A stretch of 10,129 nt of DNA from the NCBI GenBank assembly GCA_028703645.1, contig JAQVML010000020.1, positions 1 through 10,129 of the forward strand. The letters run 5' to 3'. Each line of letters starts with the position of its first letter. Position 1 is the stretch's first letter. Under the pieces are notes generated by a model. The model ran no database searches, was not told the origin of the DNA, and saw nothing but the letters and a program-made list of their open reading frames with translations. The DNA comes from Eubacteriales bacterium. GTDB lineage: Bacteria; Bacillota; Clostridia; Christensenellales; CAG-138. Made by a program: the position numbers and the translations under genes. Positions 1 through 5,286 of this stretch are shown here, piece by piece.

Positions 1-188
1 ATCTCTTCTTCCTCGCAAAACCCGTTGATATAGGCCCCGCGGATGGAGAGCACTCCGTCTTTTGCGTCCTCTTCCAGGCATCCTCTCACACCGCGATAAC
101 CGTTTGCGCAATGAAACAACGTTTCATCACGCGCGAGCGTCTCGTCCGCGTATCCTCTTATTACAAACTCCAGTTCATTCAACCTCAT
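1..188 (-). CDS. Glycoside hydrolase family 65 enzyme (disaccharide phosphorylase-like), N-terminal fragment
   Basis: The gene runs off the left edge, so only the first ~62 codons are visible; the frame is open to base 1. The translation carries the N-terminal hallmark of GH65 (maltose, trehalose, kojibiose and nigerose phosphorylases): ETLFHCANGYRGVRG followed by CLEE at about residues 22-40, then GAYINGF at 51-57, equivalent to the family's 'FSLGNGY.G.RG..EE ... GTYI.G.Y' block. The catalytic (alpha/alpha)6 domain lies outside, so substrate and phosphorylase-versus-hydrolase activity cannot be told. It is the last visible gene of the importer operon, suggesting that it cleaves the imported disaccharide in the cytoplasm. 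Start: the ATG at 188 has AAGGAG only 3 nt upstream, which is unusually close. An in-frame ATG at 215 adds nine residues but has no ribosome binding site, and the in-frame TTG at 182 would have better spacing. Family assignment is confident; the start is not. Confidence 0.82.
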   Translation of the reverse strand, partial: MRLNELEFVIRGYADETLARDETLFHCANGYRGVRGCLEEDAKDGVLSIRGAYINGFCEEEE

Positions 189-261
189 GTACTCCTTGAC
201 TATGCCGGAACCCATCCGGAATATTTTTATTGTGGCTGCATAGGCTCGTGCGCTATGCCTC

Positions 262-1092
262 TTATTCTTTGACCGCGCCGGACGTCATGCCGGAAACAAT
301 CTGTTTTTGGAACAGCAGCACGATGATCAGTGTCGGGATGACGACCAAAACGGTTGCTGCGGTGATTTCACCCCAAAGAATCGAAAACTGCGTGCGCAGC
401 GCATTGATGGCCACCGGCACTGTTTGAAACTGCTTATCGGAATTGAGCGTCATGGTCAGCAGGTATTCGTTCCACGCGGCGATAAACGTCATGATCGCGC
501 TCGTAAAGACGCCCGGCAGCGCAATCGGGAAAATCACCTTCCAGAGCGTTTGCCACTGGGAGCAGCCGTCAATGCTTGCCGCCTCCTCAATGGAAAGCGG
601 AATCCGCTTGAAATGCGCCACCATGATCCAAACCGCAGCCGGAAGCGTAATGGAAGAATAGGCAAGCGTTACAAAATAGCTATTGAGCATGTTGAGCTTG
701 TAAAACATATTGAAGATCGGACCAACCACAACCATCTGCGGAAACATGGAAACGCTCAAAATCAGTCCAAGCACCAGTCCCTTGCCCTTAAAGCGCACCC
801 GCGCAAGGATATATGCGCTCAGGGTAGCGACGCAGACGACATAGATCGTGGTCACGGTTGCAACGATAAAGCTGTTTTTAACCGAATTGAGAATGCCTTT
901 GTCCAGCACCGCTTTGTAGTTGATGAGCGTTGGATTGTTGGCGATGATGTTAAACGCCGTGTCCTTACCGAAGATCTCGCTGGACGGCTTGAAGGACGTG
1001 ATGAGAATCCAGAAAAACGGGAACACCATCACCGCGAGAAACGCAGCGATTATGATGGCTGAAGTGACTTTTGTGAGCCGTTTGGTTTTCAT
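262..1092 (-). CDS. Carbohydrate ABC transporter permease, MalG type
   Basis: This 276-residue inner-membrane permease has the usual length and six-helix pattern of the MalG/UgpE half of CUT1 sugar importers (binding-protein-dependent transport inner-membrane component). The first membrane segment is at about 11-33, followed by the typical ITSFKPSSEIF stretch. The cytoplasmic coupling helix (EAA loop) is clear at about 169-190: EEAASIDGCSQWQTLW, then IFP. The segment FIAAWNEYL follows, and the protein ends in GMTSGAVKE, as MalG-type proteins do. It should pair with the MalF-type permease encoded just upstream and dock to a MalK/MsmX-type ATPase. Start ATG is preceded by GGGAGG (1101-1106), 8 nt away. 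The gap to the preceding permease stop is only 15 nt, so the two are co-transcribed and probably translationally coupled. Substrate is inferred from the neighbouring binding protein and GH65 gene. Confidence 0.95.
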   Translation of the reverse strand: MKTKRLTKVTSAIIIAAFLAVMVFPFFWILITSFKPSSEIFGKDTAFNIIANNPTLINYKAVLDKGILNSVKNSFIVATVTTIYVVCVATLSAYILARVRFKGKGLVLGLILSVSMFPQMVVVGPIFNMFYKLNMLNSYFVTLAYSSITLPAAVWIMVAHFKRIPLSIEEAASIDGCSQWQTLWKVIFPIALPGVFTSAIMTFIAAWNEYLLTMTLNSDKQFQTVPVAINALRTQFSILWGEITAATVLVVIPTLIIVLLFQKQIVSGMTSGAVKE

Positions 1093-1107
1093 ACGCTTTT
1101 CCTCCCC

Positions 1108-2328
1108 TCAATCATCCTTCACAATTTCCGCGCCGAGCACCTTGACGAACAGGAACGCAATCACGCCTACGCAAAGCGCCATCGTCAGTACAACCACCGA
1201 GCCGTAGCCATAGTTGTTTTGCGCGATCATGAGCTTATACGCATAGATGGAGAGCGTTTCCGTTCCCTGCGCCCCCCCGGTTAAGACCGCAATGAGGTCA
1301 TATACGCGGAAGGCATCCAGCGTTCGAAACAGCAACGCCACGAGCAGTGAAGGCTTGAGCAGCGGCAATGTGATTTTAAAGAACGTTTTTGCTGGCCCCG
1401 CGCCGTCGATCTTTGCGCTCTCATACAACACCTTGTCTATGATTTGCAGGCCCGCCAGAAGCAGCAGCGCCATATAGGGCGTTGTTTTCCAAACGTCCGC
1501 CAGAATTGCCGCGGTCATTGCGCCGCCAGCCGAAAGCAGCATCAGCTCCGGCGAGGCGATCAGCCCGATATCGGTAAATATCTTTGCGATGATGCCACTG
1601 CTGCCGTCATACATATAGCTCCACATCAGCGCGGAGACGGCGGTTGGAATGGCCCACGGGATCAGCGCGGTCGTTCGAACGCCGCCGATACCCTTGATCG
1701 CCTTGTTCATGATCAACGCAAGCGCCATACCGAATATCAATTCAAACGTTACGGAGATGACCGTGAAGATCGCCGTACTTCTAAGCGAATGGAAAAAGCG
1801 CGTATCACTCAGGAGTTTTCCGTACGCTGCCAGTCCGGTAAAGTTGCTGTTGATCATGCAACTATCCATCTCACGAAAGATTGTGTTCAACTTATCCCAG
1901 CCGTTGTAAAACGTAACGCCGTCGTTTCGCTCATATACCGATTGAATCGTGGCCTGAATTTCCGCTACTTGGGAGGTGATTTGCTTTGCTTCGGCAGCGG
2001 AAATCTTCGTTACCTCGCCAATGGTGACATACTGTTTGGCGAGCGCATCCACCTGTTCCATCGCGGCGCGCAGTTCCGTCTGATCCGCCTCGCTCAAAAG
2101 GGTGATGTCGTCCTCCAAAAACCAGTTGATATACCCGCAATCCTCCGAAAAGAGCGGCGCGTTGAAGTTTCCGGTGGTGTAGAGACCGGCAACCTGCTGA
2201 TCGTTGGTTCGGTAGTCGAACAATGAATAGATGGCAGACGAAATGATTGGATACAGCGCGAATACGGCCAGAAGCAGAAACAGTGGCAGCAAAAAAGCCG
2301 CTTGCTTTGCCGTTATGGTCTTTCGCAT
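1108..2328 (-). CDS. Carbohydrate ABC transporter permease, MalF type, with extra extracellular domain
   Basis: This 406-residue permease is the MalF/UgpA-like partner of the MalG-type protein downstream. The first membrane helix is at about 11-36. A hydrophilic region then runs from about 40 to 160 before the family's usual lead-in (FTGLAAYGKLL, 163-173) and the remaining five or so helices (about 183-400). The EAA coupling loop is at about 302-322: ESAKIDGAGPAKTFF followed by ITLP. Family members without an insertion are usually about 290-310 residues, so the excess is the 40-160 region. It is rich in Glu, Gln and Ala between 80 and 135, looks helical or coiled-coil, and lies outside the membrane. 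It is not at the position of the E. coli MalF P2 loop, which follows the third helix. Start ATG has GGGAGG (2335-2340) 6 nt upstream. The reading frame is intact, so the insertion is not a frameshift. Confidence 0.94.
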   Translation of the reverse strand: MRKTITAKQAAFLLPLFLLLAVFALYPIISSAIYSLFDYRTNDQQVAGLYTTGNFNAPLFSEDCGYINWFLEDDITLLSEADQTELRAAMEQVDALAKQYVTIGEVTKISAAEAKQITSQVAEIQATIQSVYERNDGVTFYNGWDKLNTIFREMDSCMINSNFTGLAAYGKLLSDTRFFHSLRSTAIFTVISVTFELIFGMALALIMNKAIKGIGGVRTTALIPWAIPTAVSALMWSYMYDGSSGIIAKIFTDIGLIASPELMLLSAGGAMTAAILADVWKTTPYMALLLLAGLQIIDKVLYESAKIDGAGPAKTFFKITLPLLKPSLLVALLFRTLDAFRVYDLIAVLTGGAQGTETLSIYAYKLMIAQNNYGYGSVVVLTMALCVGVIAFLFVKVLGAEIVKDD

Positions 2329-2374
2329 AGACAGCCTCCCTTTCCGGTCTCAACGTAGGTCTTTCGTAGAAAGA

Positions 2375-2408
2375 GCGGCGCTCGCACCCGGTTTTGGTGG
2401 AGCGCCGC
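2375..2408 (-). terminator. Strong intercistronic hairpin without a T tail
   Basis: Arms 2375-2383 (GCGGCGCTC) and 2400-2408 (GAGCGCCGC) are perfectly complementary, and CACC (2385-2388) pairs with GGTG (2396-2399) inside, leaving one bulged base and a 7-nt loop. It begins 14 nt after the binding-protein stop and ends 46 nt before the permease start. On the transcript it is followed by TCTTTC rather than a U-run, so full termination is unlikely. By analogy with hairpins after binding-protein genes such as malE, I infer partial attenuation or 3'-end protection, giving more binding protein than permease. Confidence 0.7.
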
Positions 2409-2422
2409 CTTTGCTCGAAGCG

Positions 2423-3694
2423 TTAGTTCGCCAGTGCGGCGGTGATTGCATCCACCGCGGCGGTGAGTTCCATCTCGCCGGAGAGGTAAGCATGCGCTGC
2501 GTTCATGATTGCATCCGAGGTTTCGGAATAGTGCGCCGAAACCGGTCTGGAGATCGTGCTAGCCAGCGCGTTCTGGAATCCCGGCATGGAGAGCATGGCG
2601 TTTGCGGCAATGACGTCCGCATCGGTCAGCATCTCGTTATAGCCCGGCAGATAGCCGCCCTGAACGGACATGATCTTCTGTCCCTGCGTTGCAACGAACT
2701 TCATAAAGTCCCAGGCGCCTTCCTGATTGACAGAGTTTTTATTGATGCCAAGCAGCCAGCCGCCGACCGTTGAGCCGCCGGGCAGCGGAGCAACGTCCAC
2801 AACATCCTGCGAAATCGTACCGTCGGAAGCGATCATGCCCCATTGGTATGGCCAGTTGCGGGCAAATACGCTTGCGCCTTTGATGAAGCTATTGTGCGTT
2901 TCACCTTCGGAATAGTTGAGAATATCGACCGGCGACGCGGGGGAATCCACCATCGCCTTGAGCGCGACGAGGCCGCCCTCCACATCCGTCCAACCGGCGG
3001 TGTATTCGGTCAGGTTGCAAACGAGGCCTTCATACAGCTTCGCCTGGAAGACGATGCCGTCCGTCGTGCCGCCCTGGCCCATATACTTCTCAGCCATTGC
3101 CTGCAAATCTGCATAGGTGTAGTCGCCGGAAACCAGCTTTGCCGCATCTTCCGTCGAGACGATGTCCTTGCGGAAATAGAGCAAGCCCAGATCGGGGAAG
3201 AATGGCAGCGTGTATTGCTTTGCGCTATAGTTGCCTGCGGTCATGGAACCTGCGTTGAACTGCGAAATCTTGAGTCCATCCGCCTGCATCAGTTGATCGA
3301 TCGGGGCAATATAGCCAGCGGCTGCGAATTCGCCCGCCCAGACCACGTCCATGGAGAGCACATCATAGTCGCTCGACCCGGCCTGCATGCTGGTTAAAAT
3401 CTGCTCGCGCATCGCGCCGGAATCGTTCGTCATGTCGATCCACTCCACAGTATAGAGCTCCTGTGAAGCGTTATAGGCATCGACCACAGCCTGCGTGGCG
3501 GGCGTGCTATCCGCCTGCGCGGCAAATTTGATGACGGTACGCTCTGCCGGCATCTGCTCGGTCGCCGTCGGTGCTTCGGTTGCTGCGGGCGCTTCGGTAG
3601 CGGCCGGCGCAGCCGGAGCAGGTGCTGTTGCGCAACCTGTCAGCAACGCAAACACCATCATCAGCATCAGTGAAATACCAAGAATCTTTTTCAA
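2423..3694 (-). CDS. Sugar ABC transporter substrate-binding lipoprotein (trehalose/maltose-type)
   Basis: This 423-residue extracellular solute-binding protein of the family 1 (MalE/TMBP-like) class delivers sugar to the two permeases encoded downstream. It has a lipoprotein signal peptide with lipobox LLTGC (Cys21), then a low-complexity Ala/Pro/Thr/Glu linker (22-50) with tandem ATEAP units that spaces it from the membrane. Typical blocks follow: DVLSMDVVWAGEFA (111-124), YEGLVCNLTEY (221-231), FARNWPYQW (277-285), GGWLLGINKNS (311-321) and SRPVSAHYSETSDAI (382-396). This combination is what I associate with the trehalose/maltose-binding subgroup; a GH65 gene in the same operon agrees. The start is a TTG with an excellent AAGGAGG 9 nt upstream (3704-3710). 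The first downstream ATG, at codon 10, would destroy the signal peptide, so TTG is favoured. It is the first gene of the operon, divergent from the AraC-type regulator. The exact ligand is not determinable here. Confidence 0.95.
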   Translation of the reverse strand: MKKILGISLMLMMVFALLTGCATAPAPAAPAATEAPAATEAPTATEQMPAERTVIKFAAQADSTPATQAVVDAYNASQELYTVEWIDMTNDSGAMREQILTSMQAGSSDYDVLSMDVVWAGEFAAAGYIAPIDQLMQADGLKISQFNAGSMTAGNYSAKQYTLPFFPDLGLLYFRKDIVSTEDAAKLVSGDYTYADLQAMAEKYMGQGGTTDGIVFQAKLYEGLVCNLTEYTAGWTDVEGGLVALKAMVDSPASPVDILNYSEGETHNSFIKGASVFARNWPYQWGMIASDGTISQDVVDVAPLPGGSTVGGWLLGINKNSVNQEGAWDFMKFVATQGQKIMSVQGGYLPGYNEMLTDADVIAANAMLSMPGFQNALASTISRPVSAHYSETSDAIMNAAHAYLSGEMELTAAVDAITAALAN

Positions 3695-3740
3695 CTTTCT
3701 CTTCCTCCTTGTTCAATTGTCTGTATGGTTGGATTATTCT

Positions 3741-3764
3741 GCCCGTTGAAATGTTGAGTCGGGC
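3741..3764 (-). other. Small hairpin in the leader of the importer operon
   Basis: GCCCG (3741-3745) and CGGGC (3760-3764) are complementary across a 14-nt loop. It would lie in the untranslated leader between the putative promoter at 3782-3787 and the ribosome binding site at 3704-3710. No riboswitch class is recognisable, and five pairs with a long loop are weak. The loop contains the 12-mer GTTGAAATGTTG, repeated at 3928-3939. Confidence 0.3.
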
Positions 3765-3781
3765 GATTCGCTTATATATTC

Positions 3782-3787
3782 ATTATA
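3782..3787 (-). promoter_or_regulatory. Putative -10 box of the importer operon promoter
   Basis: Read on the minus strand this is a perfect TATAAT, about 88 nt before the binding-protein start codon. At a 17-bp spacing the -35 position (3805-3810) reads AGAACG, a poor match to TTGACA, and falls in the right arm of the palindrome 3795-3811. A weak -35 covered by an operator suggests activator dependence, in keeping with control by the divergent AraC-type protein. Confidence 0.5.
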
Positions 3788-3794
3788 TGAGTTG

Positions 3795-3811
3795 TAGAAC
3801 CATCCGTTCTA
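3795..3811. promoter_or_regulatory. 17-bp palindrome between the divergent promoters
   Basis: TAGAAC (3795-3800) and GTTCTA (3806-3811) are perfect inverted repeats around a 5-bp spacer. The palindrome lies between the two opposite -10 boxes and over the -35 position of the operon promoter. It may bind a dimeric regulator, either the AraC-type protein or another repressor. Confidence 0.45.
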
Positions 3812-3832
3812 TTAATATCTTCACTTTTGTAT

Positions 3833-3838
3833 TATAAT
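3833..3838 (+). promoter_or_regulatory. Putative -10 box of the AraC-type regulator gene
   Basis: A perfect TATAAT lies 29 nt before the GTG start codon. No good -35 hexamer is found at 16-18 bp. It overlaps the third direct-repeat box (3837-3845), so binding there could repress the regulator's own gene; this is inference. Confidence 0.5.
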
Positions 3839-3867
3839 ATTCACTATATCAGCAAAGGAGTTCGATT

Positions 3868-5073
3868 GTGAATACAGAAACGCGAATCCATCTGCTGCGA
3901 ATGTTTCACTATGCAACCGGCATCCCTGTTGAAATGTTGGTTCGTAATGCCGTCGCCTACAGCCTGCCAGAGATAGTTCCCTGCGCCGCGCGAATTACGG
4001 ATGACGCGTCGCTTTTTCCCGTGCCTTATCCAAACGATAAAGCGGTGCAATATTTAAGTACTCCCGCGTTCGAAACCTTCTTTTTGCTGGCCGTGCAGGA
4101 CGGTGTGCTCCTGCGCGCGGGCCCTGTGCTGCAAAAGCCGGTTCTCCCCGACCAGCTCGCCCCGCAGATTCGCGCAGGACTTCTTCCGTTTCGCTGCAAA
4201 GCGGAGCTGGCGGACTATTTTGCATCCTGCCCCGTGCTAGACGACCGGCATCTCTTCTATTCCGGCAAGTTGCTTGAGACTCTTTTTTTGAGCGATCAAT
4301 CGCTTCCCGATCTAACCGAAGTTGAGCCGGACACCGGAACGCCGATTGACGACAGCTACTATTCCCAAACGATGGACTACCGCACACGCCAGTTTCAGCA
4401 TGTTCCCTATGCAATCGAACTGGAAATATGCCGCATGATCGCAAACGGGGACACGATTAGCTCGAAACACATTCTAGGTGATATCAATCGCCTCCCACGC
4501 GCAAAGCTCGCCAACACGCCGGTGCGCTCCCTGAAAAACTCATTGATTTGCAGTTGCACGTTTATGGCACGCGCCGCAATCTCCGGTGGAGTTAAGCCCG
4601 ACGAGGCGTTCACGTTGAGCGACGCCTTTATCCAGCGCATTGAAGCCGCGCCGACGACTAACCACCTCGCCGACTTTGAAGCGGAGATGATCGAGAGTTT
4701 CACCACCCGCGTTCAAACCGCGCGCGGCAGCCGACATTCGGCAGCCGTAAACCAGGCGATGGAATACATCGACGCGCATCTGAGCGAGCCAATCTCCATT
4801 TCCGATATCGCCTCCGCCGTCTATCACAACGCAAACTATCTTTCCGGACTGTTTAAGCGCGAAACGGGCGAAACCATTCACAACTACATCGTCCGGCGAC
4901 GAATTGAAGAGGCGGAATATTTTGTTCGCCACAGCAGCGATCCAATCGCGGAAATTGCCGCGTTTTATCAGTTTTGTTCGCAAAGCCATTTTGTGCAGTG
5001 TTTTCGAAAGATTGTAGGGCAAACGCCCGGCGCTTGCAGGAGTCAACATCTGCGCGCGCGCATAGAAAAATAA
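3868..5073 (+). CDS. AraC-family transcriptional regulator of the sugar operon
   Basis: This 401-residue protein has a C-terminal AraC/XylS DNA-binding domain at about 291-392. The first helix-turn-helix is around 311-332 (ISDIASAVYHNANYLSGLFK) and the second around 360-385 (CSQSHFVQCFRKIVGQTP, the family signature). The usual Tyr of the final 'TP..YR' is Cys here (TPGACR). The N-terminal ~280 residues are not a cupin. The block TPVRSLKNSLICSCTF plus ARAAISGG (217-241) resembles the sensor/linker region shared by ~400-residue AraC-type regulators of Gram-positive bacteria. Start is GTG with AAAGGAG (3854-3860) 7 nt upstream. It is divergent from the importer operon, with 173 bp between starts, and probably activates that operon on binding its sugar; the ligand is unknown. 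No transmembrane segment is seen. Confidence 0.92.
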   Translation: MNTETRIHLLRMFHYATGIPVEMLVRNAVAYSLPEIVPCAARITDDASLFPVPYPNDKAVQYLSTPAFETFFLLAVQDGVLLRAGPVLQKPVLPDQLAPQIRAGLLPFRCKAELADYFASCPVLDDRHLFYSGKLLETLFLSDQSLPDLTEVEPDTGTPIDDSYYSQTMDYRTRQFQHVPYAIELEICRMIANGDTISSKHILGDINRLPRAKLANTPVRSLKNSLICSCTFMARAAISGGVKPDEAFTLSDAFIQRIEAAPTTNHLADFEAEMIESFTTRVQTARGSRHSAAVNQAMEYIDAHLSEPISISDIASAVYHNANYLSGLFKRETGETIHNYIVRRRIEEAEYFVRHSSDPIAEIAAFYQFCSQSHFVQCFRKIVGQTPGACRSQHLRARIEK

Positions 5074-5092
5074 CGCCTGTTGGCGTTATCCG

Positions 5093-5132
5093 TCCATCGA
5101 CAAATCACATCGTGCTTTGCCGATGGATTTTT
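5093..5132 (+). terminator. Intrinsic terminator of the AraC-type regulator gene
   Basis: TCCATCG (5093-5099) pairs with CGATGGA (5121-5127), CAAA (5101-5104) pairs with TTTG (5116-5119), and CAC/GTG closes an ATC loop, interrupted only by single mismatches. Five T residues (5128-5132) follow directly. A second, perfect 8-bp hairpin (5070-5077 with 5082-5089, loop TGTT) overlaps the stop codon and may assist. Confidence 0.8.
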
Positions 5133-5286
5133 ACTGTGTGAAAAAACACCGCGATCGGGGGATTTTCGAATCGCCAAAACTCCCTAAACGAGTTTGCGGT
5201 TGGGCTTGCTCCAATTGCAACCGACGATTATGCGCTTAGTTGCATCCTTCTGCTCGCTTATGTAAATTGCATCGATTAAAGATTTC
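5133..5286. other. Convergent intergenic spacer
   Basis: The spacer lies between the regulator's terminator and the flippase stop codon. It holds two modest inverted repeats, AAACTC/GAGTTT (5177-5182 and 5190-5195) and CGGTTG/CAACCG around 5206-5232, plus a run of six A at 5142-5147 that reads as T on the flippase transcript. None makes a convincing terminator for the flippase gene. I see no gene in it. Confidence 0.35.

Larger units (their letters stand above)
3776..3845. promoter_or_regulatory. Candidate AraC-type operator: three phased 9-bp direct repeats
   Basis: Three similar boxes lie in the same orientation: ATATTCATT (3776-3784), ATCTTCACT (3817-3825) and ATATTCACT (3837-3845). Their starts are 41 and 20 bp apart, close to multiples of two helical turns. 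The outer two extend to a 16-bp match with two differences (3776-3791 and 3837-3852). AraC-family proteins have two helix-turn-helix motifs and commonly bind direct half-sites about two turns apart, so these are plausible sites for the adjacent regulator. The region is AT-rich, so chance similarity is possible. Confidence 0.45.

Noticed and set aside
307..1062. Long plus-strand open frame opposite the MalG-type permease
   Set aside because: Its translation is rich in Arg/His/Asp without domains, and it is fully antisense to a gene with clear family motifs and a good ribosome binding site.
1444..2226. 260-codon plus-strand open frame opposite the MalF-type permease
   Set aside because: It is a shadow frame with biased composition and no recognisable protein features; the minus-strand permease explains the region.
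1931..2353. Overlapping minus-strand frame that might indicate a frameshift in the permease insertion
   Set aside because: The permease frame is continuous with its own ribosome binding site and correct motifs on both sides, so no frameshift is needed.
3543..3630. Short tandem repeat DNA in the binding-protein gene
   Set aside because: It encodes the ATEAP low-complexity linker after the lipidated Cys, which is common in clostridial binding lipoproteins, and is not a separate repeat element.
3995..4444. Minus-strand open frames within the AraC-type regulator gene
   Set aside because: They are antisense to an intact AraC-family protein and have no supporting motifs or start signals.
5142..5160. 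Possible flippase terminator (CCG/CGG mini-hairpin followed by six T on the minus strand)
   Set aside because: The stem is only three continuous base pairs, too weak to call, although the T-run is in the right place.
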